From Agromyces sp. H17E-10 (GTDB lineage Bacteria; Actinomycetota; Actinomycetes; Actinomycetales; Microbacteriaceae), in assembly GCF_022919715.1 (NCBI RefSeq), contig NZ_CP095042.1, positions 620,001 to 684,000 on the forward strand: a DNA stretch of 64,000 nt, read 5' to 3'. The notes beneath the pieces were generated by a model. The model saw only the letters and a program-made list of their open reading frames with translations, was not told where the DNA came from and did not search any database. Position numbers and translations under genes: made by a program. Positions 1-10,400 of this stretch are shown here, one piece after another. How positions within the stretch are numbered: position 1 is the first letter of the stretch; each line of letters opens with the position of its first letter.

Positions 1-13
1 TGGCGGTGTCGAC

Positions 14-1123
14 TTACTCCTGGCCGGAGAGGTACGACTCGACCGGAACGTCGCCCGAGATGATGGCGGCCTTCAGGTCGTCGAGCTCGCCCTGGAGCTC
101 AGGCGACACCTTCGACTCGAAGTCGTGGAACGGCGCGATGCCGACGCCCTCGTTCTCCAGCGTGCCGACGTAGGGAGCGGCGTCGAAGTCGCCCTTGCCC
201 GCGGCGAGCACCGAGTCGTAGGTCGCCACGTCGATGCCCTTGAGGATCGAGGTGAGGATCAGGTCGGCGACCGAGGGGTCGGTCTGCGTCAGGTCGGCGT
301 CGACGCCGATCATCGCGATGTCACGACCCGAGTCGCGCACGGCCGCGGCACCCGACTGGTAGATCGGGCCGCCGACGGGCAGCAGCACGTCGATGTTCTG
401 GTCGATGAGCGCCTGCGCGGTCTGGCGGGCCTGGTCGTTGGCCTCGAAGCCGCCGGTGAAGGAGCCGTCTTGCTTGGCGCGGTCCCAGCCGACGACCTTG
501 ACGTCGGTGCCCTTCTCCTTGTTGTGGTAGTCGACGCCCTGGGCGAAGCCGTCCATGAAGATCGACACGGTCGGGAAGTTCATGCCGCCGTACGTGCCGA
601 CGACGCCGGTCTCCGAGAAGTCGGCGCCCGCGTAGCCCGCGAGGAACGCGGCCTGGGCGGTGTCGAAGAGGATCGGCTTGATGTTCGGGGCGTCGACCTT
701 GCCGTCGAAGTCGTTGTCGGCCGCGTCGTCGATGATGATGTACTCGATGTCGGGGTTGGCGAGCGCCGACTCGACGGTCGCCGCCGAGAGGGCGAAGCCG
801 ACGGTCGTGATGACCGAGCAGCCCTGGTCGACGAGGCTCGAGAGGTTCGGGGCGTACTCGGTCTCGTCCTTCGACTCGACCGTGATGGCCTTGACGCCGA
901 GCTCGTCGGCGGCCTTGTTGATGCCCTCGTAGCCCAGCTGGTTGAAGGACTTGTCGTCGAAGCCGCCCGCGTCGGAGACCATGCACGGCTGGAAGCCTTC
1001 GATCGCCTCGGCCGTCGGGGTGGCCGCCTCTTCGGGCGCGGATGCGCAGCCCGCGAGCAGCAGGGCGCTGCTGCCGAGCAGCGCGAGGCCGCCGAGCGCG
1101 GCCTTCTTGGTCGTGACCTTCAC
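14..1123 (-). CDS. BMP-family ABC transporter substrate-binding lipoprotein (copy 1)
   Basis: Predicted extracytoplasmic lipoprotein of the BMP/PnrA (Med) family, which binds nucleosides or related solutes for an ABC importer. The 369-residue protein starts with a lipoprotein signal ending in LLAGC (Cys about 26), followed by an Ala/Thr/Glu linker and the family's characteristic segment around GGFDDKSFNQLGYEG, then VGTYGGMNFP and later VLLPVGGPIYQSG. The GTG at 1123 is chosen because GGAGG lies 5 nt upstream (1129-1133) and the signal peptide begins there; the frame is open further upstream but without signal features. It lies downstream of a paralogue (1308-2378) on the same strand. No permease or ATPase is visible, so these probably lie beyond base 1. 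The substrate is not determinable from sequence alone. Confidence 0.9.
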   Translation of the reverse strand: MKVTTKKAALGGLALLGSSALLLAGCASAPEEAATPTAEAIEGFQPCMVSDAGGFDDKSFNQLGYEGINKAADELGVKAITVESKDETEYAPNLSSLVDQGCSVITTVGFALSAATVESALANPDIEYIIIDDAADNDFDGKVDAPNIKPILFDTAQAAFLAGYAGADFSETGVVGTYGGMNFPTVSIFMDGFAQGVDYHNKEKGTDVKVVGWDRAKQDGSFTGGFEANDQARQTAQALIDQNIDVLLPVGGPIYQSGAAAVRDSGRDIAMIGVDADLTQTDPSVADLILTSILKGIDVATYDSVLAAGKGDFDAAPYVGTLENEGVGIAPFHDFESKVSPELQGELDDLKAAIISGDVPVESYLSGQE

Positions 1124-1250
1124 TGTGTCCTCCAAAAGACGCAAGACCCCGACCTTCGCGGGGCTGATCGATGTCACGTTACCCAATGTTTCGTCGTGCG
1201 CCATGGGCTCGGCCGCATCGATCGGCCAATGGTTATGAATACGCGACATT

Positions 1251-1266
1251 CTGCTCATATGAGCAG
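1251..1266. promoter_or_regulatory. 16-bp perfect palindrome upstream of the first BMP gene
   Basis: CTGCTCATATGAGCAG reads identically on both strands. It lies in the 184-bp gap between the two BMP genes, about 130 bp before the GTG of the downstream one. It is AT-centred and has no loop, so an operator is more likely than a terminator. The binding protein is unknown. Confidence 0.4.
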
Positions 1267-1307
1267 GCGGCCTGTCCCGCGAACGGGGGTGAACGCGTCC
1301 CTGCGGC

Positions 1308-2378
1308 TCAGCCGCGCGACGGGGCGCTCGGCGAGTCGACGACCAGGTCGCCCGCGATGATGGCCTTCCGCAGGCCGTCGATCTCGCCGTCGAGCTCGTC
1401 GGAGACGAGCGGCGCGAGGTCGTGGTACGGCGCGATCTCGACGCCGCCGTTCTCGAGCGTGCCGATGTAGGGCTCGTTCGTGAACTCGTCGTCGATGACA
1501 TCGCCCATGATCTCGACCATCGCGTCCTGCGTGTTCTTGAGCACGCTCGTGAGCACGACGGGGCGGAACTGCGCGTTGAGGGTCTCGTAGCCGTCGCTGT
1601 CGACCCAGATCACCGAGACGCCGTCGTGCTCGAGCGCCGCCGCGGCCGCGCCCTCGCCCACCTGGCCGGCCACCGGCAGGATCACGTCGGCGCCCTGGTC
1701 GATGAAGCCCTGGGTGAGCGTCTTGCCCTTGTTGACGTCTTCGAAGTCGCCCGTGAACGCGCCGTCCTGCTTCGCCTTGTCCCAGCCGAGCGCGCGCACG
1801 TTCGTGCCGTGCACCTCGTTGTACTTCGCGACGCCGTCGACGAAGCCGTCCATGAAGAGGGTCACGGGCGGCTGGTTGCCGCCGCCGAACGTCGCGACGA
1901 CGCCCGTCTTGGACACGCCGGCCGCGAGGTAGCCGGCGAGGAACGACGCCTGCGCCGTGTCGAACACGACGGGCTTGATGTTGTCGCCCTCGACCGTCTC
2001 GTCGACGATCGCGAAGTGGAGGTCGGGGTTCTTCGCCGCCTGGTCGGTCGTCGCCTCGGCGAGCTCCCAGCCGACCGTCACGATGAGCTCGCAGCCCGAG
2101 TCGACGGCCTGGGCGACGTTCGGTGCGAGATCGGTCTCACCGGTGGAGACGATCGCCTTCGCGTCGATGCCGTACTCCTGCTCGGCGGCCTGCAGGCCCT
2201 CCCAGCTCGACTGGTTGAACGAACGGTCCTCGAGACCGCCCGAGTTCGTCACCATCCGCGCGCAGACCTCGCTCGCCGCGTCGGTCGGCTTCGCCTCGGG
2301 CGCGGTCGCGCACGAGACGAGGGCGAGGGATGCCGCGGCCGACGCCGCGACGAGGAGGAGACGCTGTGCCCGAGGCAT
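1308..2378 (-). CDS. BMP-family ABC transporter substrate-binding lipoprotein (copy 2)
   Basis: Second BMP/PnrA-type solute-binding lipoprotein, 356 residues, clearly paralogous to the product of 14-1123 (shared GLEDRSFNQSSWEGLQ, DTAQASFLAGY, LGWDKAKQDG and IGTLENGGVEIAP stretches). The signal peptide ends in LALVSC, giving a lipidated Cys at about 23. The ATG at 2378 lies 34 bp after the manC-like gene on the same strand, so the two may be co-transcribed. Neighbouring paralogous binding proteins often feed one transporter with different ligands; here that is inference. The start codon sits inside a copy of the repeated word GGATGCCTCG. Confidence 0.88.
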   Translation of the reverse strand: MPRAQRLLLVAASAAASLALVSCATAPEAKPTDAASEVCARMVTNSGGLEDRSFNQSSWEGLQAAEQEYGIDAKAIVSTGETDLAPNVAQAVDSGCELIVTVGWELAEATTDQAAKNPDLHFAIVDETVEGDNIKPVVFDTAQASFLAGYLAAGVSKTGVVATFGGGNQPPVTLFMDGFVDGVAKYNEVHGTNVRALGWDKAKQDGAFTGDFEDVNKGKTLTQGFIDQGADVILPVAGQVGEGAAAAALEHDGVSVIWVDSDGYETLNAQFRPVVLTSVLKNTQDAMVEIMGDVIDDEFTNEPYIGTLENGGVEIAPYHDLAPLVSDELDGEIDGLRKAIIAGDLVVDSPSAPSRG

Positions 2379-2412
2379 CCTGATACCCGTTCTTCCGTGA
2401 GGTGGTGCGTGG

Positions 2413-3531
2413 TCAGAGCACGTCGCTCGAGCCGCCGAGCCGCAGTGCGTCGACGACCGCCTTCACGCGCTGGGCGTGCTCGCTCGTCGTGACCAGCAGC
2501 GCGTCGGGGGTGTCGACGACGACGATATCGCGCACGCCGATGAGGCTGATGACGCGCTTCGAGCGGCTCACGACGATGCCGCTCGACGCGTCGGCGAGCA
2601 CGCGGGCGTGCTCGCCGAGGATCGCGAGCTCGCCCGAGCGGCCGGCGGTGTTGAGTTTCGCGAGGGAGGCGAAGTCGCCGACGTCGTCCCACTGGAAATG
2701 CCCGCGGATGACGGCGAGACGCCCCGCCGCGGCCGCGGGCTCGGCGACCGAGTAGTCGATCGCGATCTTCTCGAGCCTCGGCCAGATGCGGTCGACCGCC
2801 GGGCCGCGGGTCGCGGGGTCGTCCCACGCCTCGGCGAGCTCGACGAGTCCGGCATGGAGTTCGGGCTTGTTGCGCTCGATCTCGGCGAGCAGCTGGTCGG
2901 CGCGGGCGATGAACATGCCCGCGTTCCAGAGGTGCTTGCCGCCGGCCAGGTAGCGCTTCGCGGTCGTGAGGTCGGGCTTCTCGACGAAGCTCGACACGAC
3001 CTCGGCGTGCTCGGTGCCCGGGATGTCGAGCGCGCTGCCGCACTCGATGTAGCCGAAGCCGACCGCCGGCTCCGTCGGGGTGATGCCGATCGTCGCGATG
3101 TAGCCGGCCTGCGCCGCGGTGACGGCTTCGGTGACCGCCGCCTGGAAGAGGGCATCGCCCGAGATGACGTGGTCGGCGGCGAACGAGCCGATGACGACGC
3201 CGGGCTCGCGGCGCTCGAGGATCGCCGCCGCGAGGCCGATCGCCGCGGTCGAGTCGCGCGGCTCCGACTCGAGCACGATGTTCGCGTCGGCCAGGTCGGG
3301 CAGCTGCTCCTCGACGGCACCGCGGTGGGCGCGCCCGGTGACGATCATGATGCGCTGGTCGCCCGAGAGCGGTGCGAGGCGGTCCCAGGTGTCCTTGAGG
3401 AGCGTCTGCCCCGATCCGGTGAGGTCGTGCAGGAACTTCGGCGCGTCGGCGCGGGAGAGCGGCCAGAGGCGCGAACCCACTCCCCCGGCGGGGATGATCG
3501 TGTAGAAGCCCTCGAGCGGTTCGTTCGGCAT
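2413..3531 (-). CDS. manC: Mannose-1-phosphate guanylyltransferase
   Basis: Nucleotidyltransferase that makes GDP-mannose from mannose-1-phosphate and GTP for glycan and lipoglycan synthesis. The 372-residue protein opens with the family's nucleotide-binding loop (IIPAGGVGSRLWPLSR, about residues 10-25), followed by KFLHDLTG and, near the middle, FVEKPDLTTAKRYL and LWNAGMFIARAD, all typical of ManC/AlgA-type GMPPs. It lacks the C-terminal isomerase domain of bifunctional AlgA enzymes, consistent with its length. The ATG at 3531 is preferred over in-frame upstream starts because homology begins immediately after it. It is divergent from sdhC, a pairing I associate with Microbacteriaceae. Confidence 0.9.
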   Translation of the reverse strand: MPNEPLEGFYTIIPAGGVGSRLWPLSRADAPKFLHDLTGSGQTLLKDTWDRLAPLSGDQRIMIVTGRAHRGAVEEQLPDLADANIVLESEPRDSTAAIGLAAAILERREPGVVIGSFAADHVISGDALFQAAVTEAVTAAQAGYIATIGITPTEPAVGFGYIECGSALDIPGTEHAEVVSSFVEKPDLTTAKRYLAGGKHLWNAGMFIARADQLLAEIERNKPELHAGLVELAEAWDDPATRGPAVDRIWPRLEKIAIDYSVAEPAAAAGRLAVIRGHFQWDDVGDFASLAKLNTAGRSGELAILGEHARVLADASSGIVVSRSKRVISLIGVRDIVVVDTPDALLVTTSEHAQRVKAVVDALRLGGSSDVL

Positions 3532-3626
3532 CCGAACAGGATAGCGGCGAGGCATCCCACCGACCTGATCGCCGTCGCGGCGATCGGCTAAGGGTGCCCT
3601 CACCTGCATGGCGAGCGAGCCGGGTC

Positions 3627-3632
3627 TAGACT
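3627..3632 (+). promoter_or_regulatory. Candidate -10 element for sdhCDAB
   Basis: TAGACT in the 171-bp divergent region matches an actinobacterial -10 (TANNNT) and would start transcription about 65 bp before sdhC. No convincing -35 box is visible. Confidence 0.35.
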
Positions 3633-3702
3633 CGGATCGGGCCGTCGTGCCCCTGCGCCCGCTTGTCAAGGGCGTGTTTCACACAGCCAGGGAGGGTTGT
3701 TC

Positions 3703-4125
3703 ATGCCAGAGACCTCGGCAGGAACCCTGACCGCACCCGAGAAGCCGGCGAAGCAGAAGCCGGGCGGCACGCTCTATCGCGGCCACGAGGGTATGTGGTC
3801 ATGGGTGCTGCACCGCATCACGGGTGTCGCCATCTTCTTCTTCCTCCTCGTGCACATCCTCGACACGGCACTCGTGCGGGTGAGCCCCGAGGCGTACAAC
3901 ACCGTCATCGGCGCGTACCAGACGCCGATCATGGGCCTCGGCGAGGTCGCGCTCGTCGGCGCGATCGTGTTCCACGCGTTCAACGGCCTGCGCATCATCC
4001 TGGTCGACTTCTGGGCCTGGGCCACGCGCCACCAGAAGGTGCTGTTCTGGATCGTCATCGCCCTCTGGGTGATCACGATGCTCGCGTTCACGCCGCGCCA
4101 CCTGATGAACGTGTTCGGGCACTGA
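3703..4125 (+). CDS. sdhC: Succinate dehydrogenase cytochrome b556 subunit
   Basis: Membrane anchor subunit of complex II (succinate:menaquinone oxidoreductase). The 140-residue protein has a hydrophilic N-terminus and three hydrophobic segments. HRITGVAIFFFLLVHILD (about residues 40-57) contains the family's heme/quinone region, and HAFNGLRIILVD follows later. The ATG at 3703 has GGAGGG 6 nt upstream; a TTG two codons earlier is less likely. It is the first gene of sdhC-sdhD-sdhA-sdhB, with 13 bp to sdhD. Confidence 0.93.
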   Translation: MPETSAGTLTAPEKPAKQKPGGTLYRGHEGMWSWVLHRITGVAIFFFLLVHILDTALVRVSPEAYNTVIGAYQTPIMGLGEVALVGAIVFHAFNGLRIILVDFWAWATRHQKVLFWIVIALWVITMLAFTPRHLMNVFGH

Positions 4126-4138
4126 GGGGTTCACTGAC

Positions 4139-4588
4139 ATGACTGCGACCATCGAAGCACCCCGCACTCCGGCGCGTCCGGCCCGAAAGGGCGGCGCCAA
4201 CTGGGAGAAGTGGGGCTGGATCTACATGCGCGCCTCCGGCGTGCTGCTGCTCGTGCTCATCTTCGGGCACCTCTTCACCAACCTCATGCTCGGCGACGGC
4301 ATCCACGCCATCGACTTCGGCTTCGTCGGCGGCAAGTGGGCCGACCCGTTCTGGCAGTGGTGGGACGTGCTGATGCTCTGGCTCGCCCTCATCCACGGCG
4401 CCAACGGCATGCGCACCCTCGTGAACGACTACACGAACCCCGGTGCGGTGCAGAAGGTCCTGAAGGGCGCGCTCTTCGCAGCGGCCGCCGTGCTCATCGT
4501 GCTCGGCACCCTCGTCGTCTTCACGTTCGACCCGTGCCCCGCCGGTGCCCCGGCGGACCTCCTCCCCAGTTTCTGCGCCGCGCTCTAG
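4139..4588 (+). CDS. sdhD: Succinate dehydrogenase membrane anchor subunit
   Basis: Second hydrophobic anchor of complex II, 149 residues with three membrane spans. [20 protein letters not shown] (first span) carries the His expected to help ligate heme b, and [15 protein letters not shown] is a conserved loop. It sits between sdhC and sdhA with a spacing of 7 bp to the sdhA GTG. Confidence 0.92.
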   Translation: MTATIEAPRTPARPARKGGANWEKWGWIYMRASGVLLLVLIFGHLFTNLMLGDGIHAIDFGFVGGKWADPFWQWWDVLMLWLALIHGANGMRTLVNDYTNPGAVQKVLKGALFAAAAVLIVLGTLVVFTFDPCPAGAPADLLPSFCAAL

Positions 4589-4595
4589 GAGACAT

Positions 4596-6404
4596 GTGAC
4601 CAGCGAGACCCACGTCGAGACGAAGATCGTCGACGGCGTCCACTACCACCAGTACGACATCGTGATCGTCGGCGCCGGCGGCGCCGGCATGCGGGCGGCC
4701 ATCGAGGCCGGCCCGGGCGCGAAGACCGCCGTCATCTCGAAGCTCTACCCCACCCGCTCGCACACGGGCGCGGCGCAGGGCGGCATGGCCGCGGCGCTCG
4801 CGAACGTCGAGGAGGACTCGTGGGAGTGGCACACCTTCGACACCGTCAAGGGCGGCGACTACCTCGTCGACCAGGACGCGGCCGAGATCCTCGCGAAAGA
4901 GGCGATCGACGCGGTCATCGACCTCGAGAACATGGGCCTGCCGTTCAACCGCACGCCCGAGGGCAAGATCGACCAGCGCCGCTTCGGCGGCCACACCCGC
5001 GACCACGGCAAGGCGCCCGTGCGCCGCGCCTGCTACGCGGCCGACCGCACGGGTCACATGATCCTGCAGACGCTGTTCCAGAACTGCGTCAAGCTCGGCA
5101 TCGAGTTCTACAACGAGTACTACGCGCTCGACGTCGTCATGACCGAGGTCGACGGCGTCCAGCAGCCGAGCGGCGTCGTCGCGTACGAACTCGCGACCGG
5201 CGAGCTGCACGTCTTCCAGGCGAAGGCGATCATCTTCGCCACCGGCGGCTTCGGCAAGATCTTCAAGACGACGTCGAACGCGCACACCCTCACGGGCGAC
5301 GGCGTCGGCATCATCTGGCGCAAGGGCCTGCCGCTCGAGGACATGGAGTTCTTCCAGTTCCACCCGACCGGGCTCGCCGGCCTCGGCATCCTCCTCACCG
5401 AGGGCGCCCGCGGCGAGGGCGCGATCCTGCGCAACGCGAGCGGTGAGCGCTTCATGGAGCGCTACGCCCCCACCATCAAGGACCTGGCGCCGCGCGACAT
5501 CGTCGCCCGCTGCATGGTGCAAGAGGTGGCCGAGGGCCGCGGCGCCGGCCCGCACAAGGACTACGTGCTGCTCGACTGCACCCACCTGGGCGCCGAGGTG
5601 CTCGAGACGAAGCTGCCCGACATCACCGAGTTCGCGCGCACCTACCTGGGCGTCGACCCCGTCTACGAGCCGGTGCCCGTCATGCCGACCGCGCACTACG
5701 CGATGGGCGGCATCCCCACCAACAACAACGCCGAGGTGCTTCGCGACAACACGACCGTCGTGCCCGGCCTGTACGCCGCCGGCGAGTGCGCGTGCGTCTC
5801 GGTGCACGGTTCGAACCGACTCGGCACGAACTCGCTGCTCGACATCAACGTCTTCGGCAAGCGCGCCGGCCGCAACGCGGTCGAGTACGTGAACTCGGGC
5901 GTCGACTTCCTGCCGCTGCCCGACGACCCCGCCGCCGGCGTCCGCGACCTCCTCGTGGGCCTGCGCGACTCGACCGGCACCGAGCGGATCGCCGCGATCC
6001 GCAAGGAGCTGCAGGACGAGATGGACCGCAACGCCCAGGTGTTCCGCACCGACGAGTCGCTCGCCCACGCGGCCGGCGTGATCGCCGGTCTCCGCGAGCG
6101 CTACAAGGACGTCGCCGTGCAGGACAAGGGCAAGCGGTTCAACACCGACCTGCTCGAGGCCGTCGAGCTCGGCTTCCTGCTCGACCTCGCCGAGGTCGTC
6201 GTCACGAGCGCCCGCAACCGGGAGGAGAGTCGCGGCGGCCACATGCGCGACGACTTCCCGAACCGCGACGACGAGAAGTTCATGCAGCACACGATGGCGT
6301 ACCTGTCGGGTGACGCGCACTCGTCCGATGCGAGCGACCACATCCGGCTCGACTGGAAGCCGGTCGTCGTCACGCGCTACCAGCCGATGGAGAGGAAGTA
6401 CTGA
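4596..6404 (+). CDS. sdhA: Succinate dehydrogenase flavoprotein subunit
   Basis: Catalytic FAD subunit oxidising succinate to fumarate. The 602-residue protein has the dinucleotide fold [13 protein letters not shown] near the N-terminus, the covalent-FAD segment SHTGAAQGG, the substrate-site motifs [20 protein letters not shown] and FHPTGL, and TEGARGEGA. The GTG at 4596 is chosen: it is in frame, follows an AGGAGA Shine-Dalgarno and places the FAD fold about 18 residues in. An overlapping ATG at 4594 is out of frame and immediately followed by a stop. sdhB begins 2 bp after the stop codon. Confidence 0.96.
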   Translation: MTSETHVETKIVDGVHYHQYDIVIVGAGGAGMRAAIEAGPGAKTAVISKLYPTRSHTGAAQGGMAAALANVEEDSWEWHTFDTVKGGDYLVDQDAAEILAKEAIDAVIDLENMGLPFNRTPEGKIDQRRFGGHTRDHGKAPVRRACYAADRTGHMILQTLFQNCVKLGIEFYNEYYALDVVMTEVDGVQQPSGVVAYELATGELHVFQAKAIIFATGGFGKIFKTTSNAHTLTGDGVGIIWRKGLPLEDMEFFQFHPTGLAGLGILLTEGARGEGAILRNASGERFMERYAPTIKDLAPRDIVARCMVQEVAEGRGAGPHKDYVLLDCTHLGAEVLETKLPDITEFARTYLGVDPVYEPVPVMPTAHYAMGGIPTNNNAEVLRDNTTVVPGLYAAGECACVSVHGSNRLGTNSLLDINVFGKRAGRNAVEYVNSGVDFLPLPDDPAAGVRDLLVGLRDSTGTERIAAIRKELQDEMDRNAQVFRTDESLAHAAGVIAGLRERYKDVAVQDKGKRFNTDLLEAVELGFLLDLAEVVVTSARNREESRGGHMRDDFPNRDDEKFMQHTMAYLSGDAHSSDASDHIRLDWKPVVVTRYQPMERKY

Positions 6405-6406
6405 TC

Positions 6407-7177
6407 GTGAGCACCGCCACGCTCGAAGCACAGCAGCCGGCCGCATCGGGGTCCGACGCCATCCAGTCGTTCACGGTCACCTTCCTGATCCGTCGCTTCG
6501 ACCCCGACGTCGACACCGAGCCGCGCTGGCAGGACTTCGACGTCGAGATGTACGCAACCGACCGCGTGCTCGACGCCCTCCACAAGATCAAGTGGGAGCA
6601 GGACGGCTCGCTGACGTTCCGCCGCTCGTGCGCCCACGGCATCTGCGGGTCCGACGCGATGCGCATCAACGGCCGCAACCGGCTCGCCTGCAAGACGCTG
6701 ATCAAGGACCTCGACATCTCGAAGCCGATCTACGTCGAGGCGATCAAGGGCCTGCCGCTCGAGAAGGACCTCATCGTCGACATGGAGCCGTTCTTCGCGA
6801 GCTACCGCGAGGTGCAGCCGTTCCTCGTCGCGAACTCGACCCCCGAGGCCGGCAAGGAGCGCGTGCAGTCGGTCGCGCAGCGCGCGATCTTCGACGACAC
6901 CACGAAGTGCATCCTCTGCGCCGCGTGCACCTCGTCGTGCCCCGTGTTCTGGACCGACGGCCAGTACTTCGGACCGGCCGCGATCGTCAACGCGCACCGC
7001 TTCATCTTCGACTCGCGCGACGACAACGCGCAGACCCGCCTCGACATCCTCAACGACAAGGAGGGCGTGTGGCGCTGCCGCACGACCTTCAACTGCACCG
7101 AGGCGTGCCCCCGCGGCATCGAGGTCACGAAGGCCATCGCCGAGGTGAAGCAGGCCGTCATGCGCGGCAAGCCGTAA
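6407..7177 (+). CDS. sdhB: Succinate dehydrogenase iron-sulfur subunit
   Basis: Electron-transfer subunit of complex II, 256 residues. The N-terminal 2Fe-2S ferredoxin domain shows CAHGICGSDAM and the C-terminal domain shows CILCAACTSSCP and CRTTFNCTEACPRGI for the 4Fe-4S and 3Fe-4S clusters. The GTG start at 6407 is 2 bp after sdhA, with GAGAGGA upstream. It is the last gene of the operon, followed by a strong hairpin terminator. Confidence 0.96.
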   Translation: MSTATLEAQQPAASGSDAIQSFTVTFLIRRFDPDVDTEPRWQDFDVEMYATDRVLDALHKIKWEQDGSLTFRRSCAHGICGSDAMRINGRNRLACKTLIKDLDISKPIYVEAIKGLPLEKDLIVDMEPFFASYREVQPFLVANSTPEAGKERVQSVAQRAIFDDTTKCILCAACTSSCPVFWTDGQYFGPAAIVNAHRFIFDSRDDNAQTRLDILNDKEGVWRCRTTFNCTEACPRGIEVTKAIAEVKQAVMRGKP

Positions 7178-7190
7178 CCACCTGCGCTCC

Positions 7191-7231
7191 GCGAACGGGG
7201 CCGGTCGCCTGAGGCGACCGGCCCCGTTCGC
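7191..7231 (+). terminator. Terminator of sdhCDAB
   Basis: Perfect 19-bp inverted repeat (7191-7209 and 7213-7231) with a TGA loop, 14 bp after the sdhB stop and followed by GTTTC. There is no long T-run, as is usual in GC-rich actinobacteria. Confidence 0.85.
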
Positions 7232-7260
7232 GTTTCAGTGCGCTTCCGCACCCTCGGCTG

Positions 7261-7334
7261 CGTTCCGGGGGTGCTTTTGCGCAAGCTTCGGGCCGGATGC
7301 ACCCGCCTGACTGCGGAAATGCACCCCCGGAACG
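7261..7334. repeat. Long-stem inverted repeat between sdhB and the giant surface gene
   Basis: CGTTCCGGGGGTGC at 7261-7274 is exactly repeated in inverse as GCACCCCCGGAACG at 7321-7334, separated by 46 nt. It lies between convergent genes, 67 bp beyond the end of the 3344-residue surface-protein gene. It may terminate that transcript, or be a structured RNA element. Confidence 0.45.
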
Positions 7335-7400
7335 ACCTGGAGGGACGAACGAGGGGCCGGTGCACCCGCTGCCCCGGCCCCCCGTCCCTTTCGTCGGGCG

Positions 7401-10400
7401 CTACTCGGTGCGCCGCTCCCCCGGTCGACGACGACGGACGATCGTCGTCGCGACCAGCAGCGCGCCGATCAGCAGCAGCCCGGCAGCTCCCCACAGGAAG
7501 GGGCCTCCGGCGAACCCGGTCGAGGCGATCCCGGGCTTCGGGGTCGGCCTCGGCGACGGGCTCGTCACGACCGTGACCGTCACGGTCGAGTCGTCGCACA
7601 GGACGGGCAGTTCGGGATCGATCGCCGCGGCCGCACCGACCTCGCCCTCGGCGGCGGGCTCCGCCTCGGCCTCGGGCTCCACGGGCTCGTCGTCGGGATC
7701 GTTCCAGCAGACCTCGCCGGTGTTGTCGATGCTGTCGACGGTGGTCGCCGGATCGAGCACGACCGAGAGCCCCACGTCCGGAGCATCCGGTTGCGTGCCG
7801 CCGATCATGCCGTTGAGCACGCAGTGCAGCGTGCCGCCGTACCCGTCGGCGTCGGCGTCGGTCACCGCGCAGTCGTCCCAGCGCGGGAACGCGGGCGCCT
7901 CGGCCGTCGTGATGCCGGTGACCTTGAGGTCAGCCGGGATCTCGTCGAAGAGCTCCATGTTCTCGATGGCGCCGAGACCCGAGTTGGTCACCGACAGGGT
8001 GTAGTCGAATGCGTCGCCCGGCTTGGCCTGCTCGACGCTCGACGTCTTCACGATCTCGACCGACGGGTCGCGCACGACCTCGCACGCCGGGGTGGCCTGC
8101 GGGTACACCGCGAGGATCGACTCACTCGGGTTGACCGAGAAGGTGATCGTCATCGGATTCACCTGGTCGGCGAACGCGTAGCTCGGGAGCTTCGAGTCCT
8201 TGACCATGTTCTCCCACATGTCGACGATGCCGTTCTCGCCGACGACGTCGCCCTCCTCGATCAGGCGCCAGCCGGGCCAGCCGATCGAGATGCCGTCGTC
8301 GTTCACGACACCGTACGGCCAGAGCAGCCGGCCGTTGCGCTCGCTCCACGGCACCTGCATGACGATCGGCTCGGCGTCGGGGTAGACGGTCGGGTCGGGC
8401 GTCCAGGTCACCGTGATCGGCCCGGGCTCGACGTCGTCGGAGACCGCGACGTCGAAGTAGAGGTACGGCACGTCGTTGACGCAGCGGGTGTAGGCCGCCG
8501 GGTCGATGGCCTTCGTCGGCACGTCGACGTCGTCGCAGTCGTTCGCGGGCACCATGTCGGGGATCACGCCGTCCTCGGCGAGTGCGAGTCCGCGCGCGAG
8601 CCCGGCGAACTCGGCGAGCTCGGGCTGCTCGGACGCCACGATCGCAACGCAGGCCTCGTTGGGGATGTCGCCCAGGTCGACGACCGGCACGGGCGGCGCC
8701 GGGTCGTCGGGCCCGACGGGCGGCACCGGCGGCAGCGGCGCGGGCACGGCCATCTGCACCGGGATGGTGATGACGGTCACCGCCCCCGCCGGGTACGCGC
8801 CCGTGTACGTCGCCGCGAACGCGTTGTCGGCATCACCCGACGTCTGCGCCCACGTGCCCGTCTGCGCCGGGTCGTCGGCCGGCGCGAACGTGGCCGGCCC
8901 CGTGACGACGAGGTCGTCGTCGAGCAGGTCGGAGACCTCGAGGCCCGGCACGTCGAGCGTGCCGTGGTTCGTCACCGTGAGCCGGTACTCGAACGCGTCG
9001 CCCGCCTGCACCGCGGTCTGGTCGTCGGGAAGCACGTACTCCTTCTCGATGCCGACGTCGAACGACTCGGCGACGTTCTTCAGCGAGCACACGGTGGTGC
9101 CGCCCGGCGCGACCTGCGCGTGGGTGACCGCCGCGTCGCCGCAGAGCCAGGCCTCGGCGTGGTAGTACGCCGCGAACGGGTTGCTCGCGTGCGCGGCCGC
9201 CAGCTGCTCGCCGAGCAGGTAGGACCCGACCGGGACGACGAGCTCGAGGCCGCCGCCGTTCAGGTACTGCGCGAACGTTGTGGCCGACTCGCCGCTGAGG
9301 TTCCAGTCGGCTGCCGCGAGCAGCTCCGCCGGATCGATGCCGAGGTCGAGGAGAGCCGTGTTGTCGACCGACTTCGTGAGCCGCAGCTTGCCGACGGGGA
9401 TGTCGGTGCACCCCTCGAGCTCGGTCGTGAACGTGCCGTTCGTCATCTCGGCCGTGTTGAGGAATCCGCCGCCCGTCTCGGTCGCCTCGCACGTCGCGAG
9501 GTCGATCGAGGTGATGGAGGCGACGTTCGCGCGGACGGTGATCGTCCACACGTGGGTGTCTCCGGCCACGATCGCGTGCGCGGTGGCGAGGGTCGTCGCA
9601 TCCTGACCGTTCCAGTCGGCGACCGGGTCGCCGTCGGGATCGGTCGCCGACGCCGAGACGATGCTCACGCCGTCGGGGAATGCGAGCGCATCGTCGAGGT
9701 CGTAGACGAGATCGTGCGAGCCGACGGTGTCGACCGTGATCTCGTACTCGACCTCCCACTGGCCCGGTGCGACGAGGGTCGCGGGGCCGGTGGGCGCCTT
9801 CACCGCGGTCGTGCGGCCGGGCTCGTCGCACGCCCCGGCCTCGGTCGGCACGCCCGCGACGGTCAGCGTCGCGGTGTTCGCGAAGCCGCCCTGCTCGCCG
9901 GGCACGCAACTCGTCGAGCCCTCGACCTCCTCGGTCTCGGGGTCGTCCCAGACCACGTCGGCGGTGACGGTCGCGTCGACCGTCACGTCGTAGACGTGGG
10001 TGCCGACGGAGGCGGGGAGCACGACGTCGTCCGCGAGCTCCTCCACCGGCTCGGCCTCGGGGTCGGCCCAGGAGCCGGCGGCACCGTCGGGTCCCTGCCA
10101 GGCGGCCGAGTCGATGCGGATGCCGCTGCCGAAGTCGGCGAGCGAGTCGGTGAGGTCGTACGTGACCGCCGAGACGACGCTCTCGTCGGTGACCGTGACC
10201 CGGTACTCGATCGTCCAGCTGCCGTCGTCGTGCTGCACGACGTCGGTGACGTCCTTGACGACGGAGTACGTCGCCGGCTTCGCCGTATTGACGATCGTGC
10301 AGGTGACGTCGTCGCCCGGGTCGAGGTTCACGGTGTCGCCGTCGAGGACGCCGGCGGCGTCGCAGCTCCAGGTGCCGGCCTCGAACTCGTCGGCGCCTGC

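Noticed and set aside
4594..4599. ATG at 4594 as the sdhA start
   Set aside because: Out of frame and followed at once by TGA; the GTG at 4596 is in frame with a good Shine-Dalgarno.
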